Below, one piece after another: positions 25,027 to 40,695 of a stretch of DNA of 64,000 nt. Where the stretch lies: assembly GCF_000143415.4 (NCBI RefSeq), contig NW_003314268.1, forward strand, positions 3,802,378 to 3,866,377. The letters are read 5' to 3'. Both the position numbers and the translations under genes were made by a program. Source of the DNA: Selaginella moellendorffii (Eukaryota; Streptophyta; Lycopodiopsida; Selaginellales; Selaginellaceae). Each line of letters begins with the position of its first letter. The first letter of the stretch is position 1. The notes beneath the pieces were generated by a model that ran no database searches, was not told where the DNA came from, and saw nothing but the letters and a program-made list of their open reading frames with translations.

Positions 25027-25134
25027 TCATGGATAAGCACACATGTTGGACACCAACACGTGAGATCCGGAATCTCGAGTGCCCATGGCGAAGAGATTCC
25101 TGGCTGCACTGCTGGCCCGCCCGACGTCTGCATG
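25027..25134 (-). pseudogene. Truncated 3' end of PPR gene at duplication junction
   Basis: Encodes 35 residues matching the C-terminus of the PPR protein at 33425-35332, ending in the same GSHVLVSNMCAYP and stop. Unit B begins immediately upstream on this strand, so the rest of the gene is absent. This is the breakpoint scar of the tandem duplication. Confidence 0.85.
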
Positions 25135-26275
25135 AACCAATCAATTGTTCTACACTTTTACGACTAGTCAATAACTATAGTTGGCTAATCGGCCAATCGC
25201 TGTTTGGAAGGGTTGAAACCAACCTTGAGTATACTACAATGAGGAAGGGATGTTTTGGGTTTAAATTTTTTTTATTAGTGTTGCATCTATATTTTTTTTT
25301 CCAGCACAACTCGTAATAGAATTAAACAAGATAAAAATCACAAGATTAAAATCTGGTCAATGGGCAATGAAATAGCTTCCTAGAGAGCATTTTTGGGGCC
25401 ATAGCTAATGCATATTTTGCACAAACTTATAATCAAAAAGGCAATTAAGGCACTAATATAGATTAGAGCTAGCTACAACATATGTAGAGGAGATTCTAAG
25501 GTCTCTAAAATCTTGAGTATAAGAGTAGGGAGTAATGGGGACCGTGGCAGAGATGTTCCTCAGGTATGATTCGTTCGAGATCACCAACGATTCGTTCATC
25601 ACCTCATCCTCAAGGATTTTGTGTTTAATAACATTTATTAAAGTGTGCTTAACTATTTGACCTACAATTGTATTTTTTTATCAATGTAATGAGTACTTTG
25701 GAATGCTAATATATATATATACATTCCTCAATATCCCATAAGGACTAAAACAATATCAAGAGCACATTCTCATAAAGAAAAATGAGTGAAATTACAAGCA
25801 CAAACAGATGGTAATACTTTTGGGCTATTTGCCTCCCATGTGACTCCACTACAAGACTTGAAACCACCTGCTATGCTTCATTACATGTGAGACTTATTAT
25901 AGAGTGCTCCACTAATTTGAAGCACTCTAGTTACTTTTATTCTATCACTTTATTCAAAAGGTGCTAAACCTTGTACCAAAACAAATGCTTATAAAAGATT
26001 TATAGCATGACGACCAAGATAGAGATTGTGGCAATCGAGTTAAAAAAGAAATAGACTTTTTCAATAGATTTCTATTCCAATTCAGTGTTCTTCAAAGTTG
26101 ACGAATTTAGATCTCTGACACAGTCAACTAATTTTACAGGTGAACAGGTTTACAGCAAATAGTCACCTTTGACATTTATGTATAAAATTTTAAAAATCTA
26201 ATCACTTTTATGACTTTTCTGTACCATTATATCCTTTAGAGTGACTGAATAATGTTTGATAATGACCATGTCGTT

Positions 26276-27880
26276 CTACGAAAAAGAAGAGAAATTGTAG
26301 TTCTCCTCTCTGCCTCCCAAATAGCAGCTGACCTTCTTTACCTCGATTCCAGCGGCTGCATAGTCGTTCATGATCCTCAGCCTTGCGTCGCCCAAAGTTT
26401 CCCCATGGACAGTGACGCTGAACGTGCTGAATTTGACCAGTGGAACCACAAACACAAGCTCCAAGCTGCCGTCCTTGTACACACTCCGGAGGAAATCAAA
26501 TGCTTTGGTCCAGCCAGGCCTTTGGCCATACGGGAAGAGCCCCTCGTCTCTTCTCTTGTCAGATACCATCAGCTGGAGAACTCTTCTGCTGCAGATGATG
26601 TCCCAGTCCGTGTTGTCGCGATCCTTTGGCTTGATGACGGTGTGATCAAGCTGTTCCGGAGTTATATCTTTCGGAAACTCCGTCTCAATAAGCATCAGAT
26701 CCATAGCCTTGATGAAAGACTTTGCCTGCTCCTCCGGCCCAGACGGGCCTTTCTTGTTCATCATCACAGAGAGCATGTAGCAGCCATGCAGCAGCAGCAG
26801 GTGGAACTTCCTGTCAAAGAACTCAGCATACACACCGTTCTCGGAATCTGCTGTGGCTCGATCATAGTTCAGAACTCTGTCCAGAACGTCAATGTTAAGA
26901 AACGCCGCCAACTTGTCTGTGACATACAATGTGGCCAGCTTCTTGGTGGCGATGGCGTAAGCATCATCGTCCTTGACTGTTATGTGGTAGACAAGATCTG
27001 AAGCATAGCCAGCATTGGCCACAAAGAGCCTCTTCCTATCACACACGGTGCAAGCAATGCTGTGAATCGCGTCCTCAAGCTCTTGCCGCTGATGTATGCT
27101 AGTCTTGGATAGCACATGCCTCGGGACGCCTCCCCACTTGTCAAACCTGTCGTCTACCTCGGCCTTTGGATGCTTGAACACCCGATCGTTGAGCGTGTGG
27201 ATTTCCTCGCGAGACCAAGTTGGGACAAAAAGCCTGATCACATCGTCTCGGTGGTGCTTCTGCTCGCGCTCTGACAAGGTTGTTATAACGGTCTTGCAAG
27301 GCAGGCTCCGGTGGTTTTCATTGAACTTCCAGTCTGCCAGGTACCACACCGTGCCTTTCTCTTCAGCATGCACCCAAGTCGTGGCAACGACGGGGTCAAT
27401 AGTGGATGAAACTTTGCCGTCCTTGTCAAAGGCGTAGTACCTGTCGGATTCCCTGAACTTGAGAATGATGAGATTCCAGCAACGCTTGTGAAGGAGCTCC
27501 CACAACAGAACGAAGAGAAAGCCGGACTTGCCGATCCCGGGCGTGCCCAGTGCAACCACGGAAGCTACCTCTGACGTCTCACTATGCGCCCAGATCAAGT
27601 CGAGGATTTTGCCGTAGCAGCTCCTCATGTACACCAGCGGCTCGTGCTTTCCTGAGTATCGCCAGAGCCCCGTGAGTACTCTTGGCAGCTGCAGGAACTT
27701 ACCCCCGGGCTCGTCGAGTAGCAGCGTCTGTGAGAAGGCTTCCAGCTGCTTGTGCTGGGCGTCAGCGATCGCTGCTGCTTTCTCTCGCAGATCTTGGAGA
27801 TCCTGGAGACCTCGCGACCAGCCCGGGATGGGGGCACGCTGAGCCGCTGGGATGCACGCCGCCAGGAGCCTCGCTGTCAT
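26276..27880 (-). CDS. Crinkler/RHS-type (CRN-like) P-loop NTPase protein, 534 aa, intact
   Basis: Single open frame from ATG at 27880. Residues 1-105 form a header region without a recognisable signal peptide. Walker A GTPGIGKS is at about 112-119, a Walker B-like WYLADWK at about 179-185, VITTLSE at about 197-203 (equivalent to the 'VxTSP' sensor), RDDVIRLFVPTW at about 211-222, and GGVPRHVLS at about 250-258. This motif order is typical of the NTPase module shared by oomycete Crinkler effectors and trypanosome RHS proteins. In those families the module is joined to a C-terminal effector domain, often nuclease-like. Here residues 290-534 fill that place, but I could not recognise a catalytic motif. 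The function in this plant is unknown. The copy is undamaged, unlike its relatives at 1-616 and 12899-14520, so it may be expressed. Confidence 0.72.
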   Translation of the reverse strand: MTARLLAACIPAAQRAPIPGWSRGLQDLQDLREKAAAIADAQHKQLEAFSQTLLLDEPGGKFLQLPRVLTGLWRYSGKHEPLVYMRSCYGKILDLIWAHSETSEVASVVALGTPGIGKSGFLFVLLWELLHKRCWNLIILKFRESDRYYAFDKDGKVSSTIDPVVATTWVHAEEKGTVWYLADWKFNENHRSLPCKTVITTLSEREQKHHRDDVIRLFVPTWSREEIHTLNDRVFKHPKAEVDDRFDKWGGVPRHVLSKTSIHQRQELEDAIHSIACTVCDRKRLFVANAGYASDLVYHITVKDDDAYAIATKKLATLYVTDKLAAFLNIDVLDRVLNYDRATADSENGVYAEFFDRKFHLLLLHGCYMLSVMMNKKGPSGPEEQAKSFIKAMDLMLIETEFPKDITPEQLDHTVIKPKDRDNTDWDIICSRRVLQLMVSDKRRDEGLFPYGQRPGWTKAFDFLRSVYKDGSLELVFVVPLVKFSTFSVTVHGETLGDARLRIMNDYAAAGIEVKKVSCYLGGREENYNFSSFS

Positions 27881-29133
27881 CCTCAAAATAATATTCTTAG
27901 GTTAAGTTTATGTTTATTTATGACACTTTCACTATGAATATAGAATATGTTTTCCCAGATTATTTATATAGTTACAAATTTTATTACATGAATAGTTGCA
28001 AGTGAGTGTGGAAAAAGTGAGTTTCCTTTATTGATTGGTTAATTCTACAACTTTGGTTGTGTATGTATGTAAAACTTATACATAGTAAGGGTCCTTTGTG
28101 GCCAACCCAGAAAGAATATTTATACATACTTGAGTTAGAAAGTAATCAGTATAAAATTAGGTGAGTAGATTAAATAAACACTTGGTTTATTTTCATAAAA
28201 AAAAGATATCAGAAATGCTTTTTGAGAACCCTGTGTTTAGCCATTAGGTTACACTTCTATAAAAAGTTTTTCTCCTAACATGGCTTTCATGAAAAGAGCA
28301 TGCCAATTGCCATGAAATGTTCTATTTTCAAACTACATTAAAAGCATTTGACTTTGTGAATTTGGGGAGTTATTATGTCAATCACAGATTTAGAGCATCT
28401 AATAAAATTAATATTGGAAAAACTTTATTTAGGGTTTTTATTTAATAAGCCAGTTTTCTTTTCATTATTTTTGACTTTGCTAGCAATAATTTTTATTTCC
28501 TTCAAGATTTTATTCTCCCACTAAACAGTATTAAAGAAATTGAAGTAAGAAAGCTTAAAGATCTTTTATTGTATCTTTTGTGAGTGATTTGATTAATTGA
28601 TAAAAAAAAGCTCTGTTATTTTCCTAATAAATTTTCAAGTTTTTTCAAAAATAATTATTTCTTTTTAAAATAATAAAATATGAAATTATACTTTAAATTT
28701 AAAAAATAATTAAAAATTAATATAAAAAATAGTCCTTTTTTTTATTAGTAATCCAAAACCACCCATACCATAATCCCCATCTCTCAAAAATTGGGCCATC
28801 TGTCCATAAGTGGTCATCCCATCATTGTGAATGTAATTATTTTGATGTTGTGGAAGGCTTAGTAAAGATATTTATTGAAAACATAAAGTTTGAAAACAAA
28901 ATTTTGCAAAACATAAATATTATGATGTTTTACTTCTTTTAAATTAGCAAGCTAAAATTTCTTTATAATAACTATATTTGTTTTTATTATAATTTACTAT
29001 AATTATTTTCTTGATTAATATCAAATATCTCAAAATTTCAGGAAAAATAAAAAATCAGATTCTAATTTAATAGATTAATTAAAATAATACAAAAGTGAGA
29101 ATTTCAAAATATTTTTTAAAAAAAAATACACTT

Positions 29134-29296
29134 TGTAAGGATCAAGTGTAAGGCTACAATACCGTATACTAATATTAGCATAGTAATAACCACAGGTAAC
29201 AACCACAAGTAAAAACCATAAAAGCCAAGTCAAAATACATTGTAAAGTATGTGAACTCCCTATGTACGAAGTACTAGCAGTCTCTATGCACTCACA
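29134..29296 (+). mobile_element. Solo LTR (163 bases), 174-base LTR family, unit B only
   Basis: Starts TGTAAGG and ends CACTCACA, flanked by ACTT at 29130-29133 and 29297-29300. It is related to the LTRs at 15606 and 20442 but lies in the opposite orientation. It is absent from the matching site in unit A (about 20800), so it inserted after duplication. Confidence 0.82.
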
Positions 29297-29513
29297 ACTT
29301 TAAAAATTTACTTAATACAATTCTCAAGACATTCTAAATAACAAAATTATTTAAGAATTTATTTCTTTATAATTGGAATTATTACTTTTGTTATAAGTAT
29401 AAAAATTAAATTTCTTGCAAGCTTTATGGACATCATATATATACACATACACATACATATATATACATATATACATATATTTAAAATAAATTTAAACTTG
29501 TAATATGAGTGTA

Positions 29514-30838
29514 TGGAACATGGAAATGGTATACAGAAATGTGTATATCAATAAGCCCAAAAACCCTAACTTATAAATTAAAACAAATCCAAGGGCTACT
29601 AAAATCCCACTATGCTAATATTAGTATATGATATTGTAGTTGTACACTTGGACCTCACATCATCCCTTCTTCTTAAAATGATGGAAGATTGTTAAGGTTC
29701 TTTCGTGGATGGGCTGGGATCTAGAGGAACATCAGAAGGAGGCATTAATGGATCTATATGTGATGCCAATTATTCCTAATCCTTTTGTACGAAGTGTTTT
29801 AACCGCTGCACATGCACAATTTCTGAAAGATCAACTTGCTGAACATCATGTTGAACCTCATAAACTTGTGGTCCCACTTGTCGCAACACTTGATACAGCC
29901 CTTTCCACTAAGCAAGGAGCCCTTTAGATAAACTACATATCGTAAAATTGGGAAAATAAACTAACATGAAGTCATCTATTTTATACTCCTTTGATGGATG
30001 ATAATGGGAGTTGTAGTGCCATTGTTATCCCACTTGTATGTGGCCTAAGTGTTTGGCAAAATTTACTTGGACAAGTGGAAGAATGCTAATCAAATACTAA
30101 TCCCAAGATTTAGCATCGGAAGCTCATGGTAATTGTAAAGGTAAACTTTACTCTATTGGTAGAATTGGATTATAACCATATAGGAGTTTATATGGTGGAA
30201 CACTAATAGAACTTTGCACCCCTGTGACATATATATACTAAAGAGACAACAAATAACCTCAATCAAAATGATACATCAGTATTCAATCAAATATTAATGT
30301 TCTTTTTCAAGCTTCTCTTCCTTTTTATCTCTCTTCTCATATTTCTAATGAACATGTTATTCTAGCACAATTGCATAGCATCAAGTAATTGCACTAATTG
30401 CTACTCTAGAGTTAAAGGGGGAGGAGGTTATTACTTTGCCATTAAGAGGAAAGAGCGAAAGAGAAGAAGGTGAGAAAAGTTATATGAAAAGGGAGATCTA
30501 AACAATGCAAAGGCTAGATTTAAATTAGAATCCCAAATCTAAACATTCCTTGGGGATAATCAAAGTTACCCCTCAACTCCACTAATGTGAGTATATAAGA
30601 CCTATCTATCGCAAATGTGATTACAGGTATTAAAAGTTACATATTAATTCTTTATTTACTGCCACGATTGTAAAAGATTGATATTGTTGGGGTTCTCACT
30701 TTAGCTATTGGTAGCTGTATTAATTAGCCTAAAGACCCTAGAGTGAGTGGTTCAAATTGAAATCAATCTGATAACTACCAAAATCCCACTACACTAATAT
30801 TAACATATGGCATTATAGTTGTACACTTAGACCTCATA
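29514..30838 (-). mobile_element. Internally deleted, decayed Gypsy relic (unit B)
   Basis: Counterpart of 21003-22251, with decayed LTR ends and remnants of pol and gag. Its distal LTR is disrupted near 30594-30720 by a stretch resembling the start of the 1.15 kb solo LTR family (compare 3889-4000). Confidence 0.72.
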
Positions 30839-32519
30839 GCAAGAAATTTATTTTAGATTTAGATTATATGCATAGCTACAAATTTAAAACTTAAGCAATG
30901 CATTAACAAATCCTTCATGAAGTCTTTATTTTTAGAAACTCTATGTATATATTATAAATTTTATAGTCTTCTTTAAATGAATTTTGGTTTCTTCAAATCT
31001 ATTTATTTCCAAATGAACATCTTTTAGAAGCTAATTTACCACTAATGTTAAAAATAATAATAATAATAAATATATAATATTATTTTGATAAATACTAGGC
31101 TGTAAATTTGATTTATGTGAGTGTTATATCCAAAGCTCAATCTAGCATTGATCTCATTTAGCTGATTCAAATGTAATTAAAAAATAAATGGAATACAATT
31201 ATATAGAAATAGAGATTAATATTCATTTACAACCATTCAATGTTGCTTTCCTGGAGGCTAGGTTGTGCTATTTTACTTGTGTGCAAACTCATCTTTGAAA
31301 GAGTCTAGAGTCTCTATTTATTACTTATATGGAAGTCTTAATTATATCTCTAGCCATTCCTCTAGTTTATGATTGTCTGCAATGTATATTAATTTTTTCA
31401 ATTTTAAAGACTTTGCATGTTAAATTTTGTGCTTGATTTGTACAAGCTCAATGGAGAGCTCTTCATGACTCATCCACTTAAATGATCCACCTAGATAACC
31501 ACAACCACTTCTCCTACACAAAACTTGCAAACTCCTTTTTGTATAATGCACTTGTTTTATCCAACTCGACCATAATATTTGCACTTGAACTTTTCCTTTC
31601 TAAGTATACCACAGCTTGCAAAACTTGTATTCCGGAAGAGTTTGTTCCACCCTTTCTACAGCATTTGTATAAATTTCCCTATATTGCTTATTGAAAATCC
31701 AAATGCTAGAATCCTCAATTCTAAATTATGAGCACTTGCCTATTGATGCCTTTAGCTCTTCCAAACATTACATTGCTCTTGCTTCCAACTCAAGTTGATT
31801 CTTTGGTATTGATGATCTTGTATTTTGTTCCTTTTACAAGATCCTCAAGCAGTACCTTATGACCCTAGGATCATATTTGGCATGAGATTCAATTTTACAC
31901 CAAGAGTTGTTGAGCACACAAGATCATCTTTTTTTTGCATGTGCTTGACAGCTCTTTCATTGTGTTAGATCATCCCAGTTAGTTTAAAAATTTCGAAGTA
32001 CAAAGCTAGGAAAATAGAAATACATACACATCATGTATTGATGGTAGTTGATAGCTAGTGAGTAGAGATGTCAATGGTTGGCAGTTGCTTGTGTTTTATT
32101 TTTACAACATTATGATTCTTGAATTCTTCTAGCCCAAGTTCTTCATTTAAATGCAATTGGCTCCTTCATGGATGCCAGGAATGTCACCACTTTGGATCAA
32201 TCACCCCTCAAATTTGCAAAGGATAAGGAACTCCTTTCAAAGGATCATGCTGAGCAATATGTCTATGCTAAGAGGCAACTTTTTCTTTTCATTGTTCTAG
32301 CATATTTATATGATGCTAATGCTGAGATCTGCACCTAGAGCATGGCAGTATGGGGAATTGCCTAACCTAGCTGAGCTTGGTAGGATTTGAACTACTGTAA
32401 ATTTATATTAAACCTTGCCAACCATATTTCAAAAAGTTGTATAACTTTCACATTTGTAAAAACTGGTTCAAAAGAATTTAGTTATGAGGTATTATTTTGT
32501 GCTGTATCATACATTCACC
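30839..32519. other. Unit B spacer with unassigned conserved remnants
   Basis: Collinear with 22252-24049, with several deletions relative to it. It holds the same unassigned frames, broken differently, so they are not under obvious coding constraint. Confidence 0.4.
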
Positions 32520-33065
32520 CAAAGGTGCTAAACCTTGTACCCCAAAACCGAGACTACTCTATGTTCTAGACGTTTTTGCGAAGTAGAGTAATTCCAGATG
32601 CATCATGTGACTGTGCTTTCTTTTCTTGTGAATGTGTAGGTCCTTATGAAAGATCTATAGCCACAATGACCAAGATAGATATTGTGGCAATCAAGGAGCT
32701 AAAAAAGCAAAATTTTTGCAAAGCAAGTAGAGACAAGATTTTTGCAATAGATTTCTAATCCAATTCAGTGCAAGTTATTCTTCAAAGTTGACGAATCTAG
32801 ATCTCTTGCACAGTCACTAGTTCTACAGGTGAACAAGTGAGCAGCAAGTAGTCACCTATGACATTTATGTAATATTTGTGTACAAAATTAAAAAAATCTA
32901 ATCATATTTATGACTTATTATATCCTTTAGAGTTAATGTGTGCAATAAAACATGATAATGACCATGTGGTTTTAAATATCTAACAACAAAAAAGAAGAGA
33001 AATCATTCTACGACAACTGAGTTGCTAAATGAAGTTCTCGTCTTTGCCTCCCAAATAGCCGGGTA
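32520..33065 (-). pseudogene. CRN-like 3' end fragment plus 3' flank (unit B)
   Basis: Counterpart of 24050-24720. On the reverse strand the end reads YLGGKDENFI, similar to the end of the intact CRN-like protein (YLGGREENYNF). The rest of the gene is missing. Confidence 0.58.
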
Positions 33066-33424
33066 ACAGCAGCTGGTATGCCTCCTGGACACACGAGCAT
33101 TGCTCGCAGTCACCGGCCAGGCAAGACATCGGTGCGATGCGGTAGATGCTCCAAGGCATCAGCACCAGAGCTCACACCCAGTAGCGCATAGAGATCTGCT
33201 GTCACACTACATGCGTAGGAGGAGAAGGAGCAGCACGTGACCCCAGCCTTGCAGTTCCTCCTCCTCTCAGCTTCTTGCAGTGCTCTGGGAAGACGAAAAG
33301 GGAGAGATCCTTGCAAAAAACTAGAGATCCTTTTTCCGCAGCTCTACTTTATAAAGGCCGAAAGATTCCGTGAATATACCTATGGGTAATCTAAATAAAA
33401 TCGCACATTTTATATTATCGGATT
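33066..33424. other. Region 3' of PPR gene, unassigned
   Basis: The 3' flank of the PPR gene, shared with unit A at 24721-25026. It contains short reverse-strand Cys-rich frames not kept in register between copies. A 3' untranslated region is likely in part of it. Confidence 0.35.
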
Positions 33425-35332
33425 TCACGGATAAGCACACATGTTGGACACCAACACGTGAGATCCGGAATCTCGAGTGTCCACGGCGAAGAGATTCCTG
33501 GCCGCGCCGCTGGCCCGCCCGACGTCTGCATGGAGCCGGCAAGCGCCCAGCAGCGCGCCCCACGTCTTGGCGTGCGGTTCGTAGGGCATGGTCTCCACCA
33601 GCTCCTCCGCTCGCTCCAGATGCCCGGCCTTTCCCAGCAAGTCCACCACGCACAGGAAGTGCTCCGCCAGCGGCGCCACCCCGAAGTCCTGTTGCATGGA
33701 GCGGAAGAAGGCGCAGCACTGCGGGACGCGGCCGATGTGGGTTTGAGCGACGAGCCCGCTCAGGCAAGCCACCTGGTCTGCGGGGAATCCCTCTGCCGCC
33801 ATTGCCGCAAACATCCGGACACCTGACTCCCCGCGGCCCGTCTGCGCGTAGCAGGAGACTATGGCGCTCCACGAGACTCCGTTGGATTCTGGCATGGCGT
33901 CGAACACCCGACGCGCGCGATTCAGATACCCCTTCTGGGCAAGTGCTGCCATTAGCGCATTCCAGGTCTTGGCGTCTCTGTGCGGCATTGCGTAGACGAG
34001 CGATATCCCTTCGCCTATGTTTCCGTTTTGCGCGTAAGATTGGACCATGGCCGTGTAGGAGATTTGGTCTCGATCGGGCATGTCGTCGAACGCTTCCCTG
34101 GCGTCTTCCAGATGCCCGCAAATGGTATATGCTGCCGCCATTGCGTTCCACGCTGCCTGCGTGTGCTCCGGCATGGAATCAAAACAGCATCTTGCATTCT
34201 CCAAGTTGCCATTCTCCGCGAACCCGGATATCATCGTTGACCACGACACCAGGTTCCGCTCTGGCATATGCTCAAAGAGATTCTCCGCCTGAGGCATCTG
34301 CCTGGCCTGGGCATATGCAGACATGAGCGAGCTCCACGTCAGCACGTTTTTCTCTTCCATGAAATCGAAAACCTCCTGGGCGTGGGTGGGCATTCCCGCC
34401 TGGGAATACGCGGTGATCATGGCCGTCCCCGCCACCACATTCTTGTCCGTAATCGAATCGTAGACGTCCCTTGCTGCAGTGATGTGGCCACGGTCAGAAA
34501 GGGCCTGGAGCATCACCGTGCACGAAGCAGCACTCCAGTCCGGCATGGAATCAAACACAGCTATCGTGCTCGCGAGGTCGCTGTTTTGGTAGTTCGCAAG
34601 GAGAATTGCGATCCAGCTTATCACGTCATGCTCTGGCATGGACCGGAACACCACCCAAGCGTCGGAGAGGTGCCCCATTTGGGCATAGGCCTGCAGCATT
34701 GTCGTCCAGGTAGCAAGATTCCAATCCGGCATGGATTGGAATATCGACTTTGCGGCCTCCAATTGCCCTTCTTGAGCAAATGCGGTGATCACCGTGTTCC
34801 ACGTAAATACGTTTCTCTCCTGCATGGAATCGAGCACATCAAGTACACCTTTTAGATCATGATCAGTGGCGTAAGCAACCAACATAATGTTCCACGAGAT
34901 CAACGTCCAGTGTGGCATTCGATTGAAGAGATTCTTTGCTTCTTCCATATGCCCTGCTTTGGCATATGCTGTGATCATCGCGTTCCATGTCACGGCGTTC
35001 CTCTCGGGCATTTGGTCGAAGAGGCATTTTGCACCGTCGATGCTGCCTGCCTGGGCGTAAGCGCCAATCATGGCCGTCCACGTGTAGACGTCCTTGTGGG
35101 CGATGCCATCGAAGACCCTGCATGCCTCGTCCAGGCAGCCGCATTTGCCGTAGAGGCGGAGGAGATGATCGTTGAGGAGCTTGTCGCGGGAGAAATCGCT
35201 GTGGAGGATTTGGGCGTGGATGCTCCGGAGCTTGGGCAGATCCCCGGCGCCGCACGAGCTGAGAAGGAAGACGAGGGCGGAATGCGATGGCGGTGGAGCT
35301 GCTGGAATTGATCGGAGAGACGCCGCTCTCAT
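33425..35332 (-). CDS. Pentatricopeptide repeat protein, 635 aa, S-motif rich
   Basis: Single exon from ATG at 35332. After a short N-terminus the protein is a run of about 31-residue repeats with the pattern NAMITAYAKAGHMEEAKNLF (one example), covering roughly residues 70-520. It ends with a partial E-type region (KTWGALLGACRLHADVGRA) and stops soon after GSHVLVSNMCAYP. There is no DYW domain. PPR proteins bind organelle RNA, one base per repeat, and act in editing, splicing or stabilisation in plastids or mitochondria. The N-terminus is Ala/Ser/Arg-rich, which fits organelle targeting but does not say which. The 3' 35 codons are duplicated at 25027-25134. The early stop removes the usual E-domain tail. 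Confidence 0.9.
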   Translation of the reverse strand: MRAASLRSIPAAPPPSHSALVFLLSSCGAGDLPKLRSIHAQILHSDFSRDKLLNDHLLRLYGKCGCLDEACRVFDGIAHKDVYTWTAMIGAYAQAGSIDGAKCLFDQMPERNAVTWNAMITAYAKAGHMEEAKNLFNRMPHWTLISWNIMLVAYATDHDLKGVLDVLDSMQERNVFTWNTVITAFAQEGQLEAAKSIFQSMPDWNLATWTTMLQAYAQMGHLSDAWVVFRSMPEHDVISWIAILLANYQNSDLASTIAVFDSMPDWSAASCTVMLQALSDRGHITAARDVYDSITDKNVVAGTAMITAYSQAGMPTHAQEVFDFMEEKNVLTWSSLMSAYAQARQMPQAENLFEHMPERNLVSWSTMISGFAENGNLENARCCFDSMPEHTQAAWNAMAAAYTICGHLEDAREAFDDMPDRDQISYTAMVQSYAQNGNIGEGISLVYAMPHRDAKTWNALMAALAQKGYLNRARRVFDAMPESNGVSWSAIVSCYAQTGRGESGVRMFAAMAAEGFPADQVACLSGLVAQTHIGRVPQCCAFFRSMQQDFGVAPLAEHFLCVVDLLGKAGHLERAEELVETMPYEPHAKTWGALLGACRLHADVGRASGAARNLFAVDTRDSGSHVLVSNMCAYP

Positions 35333-35704
35333 GAATCCTCACGATGCCGAAAACATCGAGAGAAGAAAAAATCGCGTCTTTTCGAAAGATCCAATCCGGT
35401 TTGGATTAGCGGAAAAATCCGGATAAGAACGAACGAGTGACAAAACAGATTTTCTATGGATTGGAACTCATTGATTGATCAATTGACTCAAAAGGGACTG
35501 TACATTTTTTGGCGGACGGACCCGGGAAAAGCAAGCGATGCGGTCGGAAAAATCTCACTTCCTTCTCAGCGATGGATTTGTTCTTGCTTCTTTTCGCAGT
35601 GATCTCTGTGCCGCTCCTCCCTCACAAAGCACAATTTGTACAAAAGAAAAAGTAGCAAAGAAAAAATTCCAGCTTCTGGTGGATGAATCGATCGAGCTCC
35701 AGCT

Positions 35705-35875
35705 TCAGGATTTGACGAGCATGACGATGCAGCGGCGGAAGATGTAGAACCTCGACCTTTGCTCCTTCAAGAGCGAGTAGAGTCGGCCGCATTTCAAGCC
35801 ACCGCCGCCGCTCGACGAGCGCGGCTCGCCCAGTCGCCTCACGGCATGGCCCGGCTTGTTGAGGCACTGACCCAT
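35705..35875 (-). CDS. DVL/ROTUNDIFOLIA-like small peptide, 56 aa
   Basis: A short frame from ATG at 35875. The C-terminal half, CGRLYSLLKEQRSRFYIFRR then C-I-V-M-L-V, matches the RTF domain of the plant DVL/RTFL family (pattern C.R....KEQRARFYI.RRC..MLV). The N-terminus is short, Gly/Ser/Arg-rich and variable, as is usual in the family. These peptides associate with the plasma membrane and restrain polar cell proliferation when overexpressed in Arabidopsis. The stop follows the core closely, where the family often carries W/H residues. A TATA-like box lies 39 bases upstream. Single exon, as expected. Confidence 0.85.
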   Translation of the reverse strand: MGQCLNKPGHAVRRLGEPRSSSGGGGLKCGRLYSLLKEQRSRFYIFRRCIVMLVKS

Positions 35876-35913
35876 GATCTCGATCGACGATCGAATTGCT
35901 TGTGAGCTACAAG

Positions 35914-35921
35914 TATATATA
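35914..35921 (-). promoter_or_regulatory. TATA-like box of the DVL/RTFL gene
   Basis: TATATATA 39 bases before the ATG at 35875, in an otherwise mixed-composition stretch. Confidence 0.5.

Positions 35922-40695
<4,774 letters not shown>

Larger units (their letters stand above)
11843..25134. repeat. Unit A of an 8.3 kb tandem segmental duplication
   Basis: Starts with AACCAATCAA and ends inside a copy of PPR coding sequence at CTGCATG. The whole unit, after removing the 5014 bases gained with the Gypsy insertion, is about 8.28 kb and is collinear with unit B (25135-33532). It contains the CRN-like pseudogene, an internally deleted LTR-element relic, spacer DNA, a CRN-like 3' fragment and the last 35 codons of the PPR gene. 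Confidence 0.85.
25135..33532. repeat. Unit B of the 8.3 kb tandem segmental duplication
   Basis: Collinear with unit A. About 8.23 kb after removing the 167 bases gained with a solo LTR. It begins with AACCAATCAA and its homology ends inside the intact PPR gene at about 33532, exactly where unit A stops. It carries the intact CRN-like gene. Confidence 0.85.

Noticed and set aside
33321-34326. Long overlapping frames on both strands (276 and 318 codons)
   Set aside because: Both are shadows of the PPR coding sequence in a GC-rich region; neither has domain motifs.
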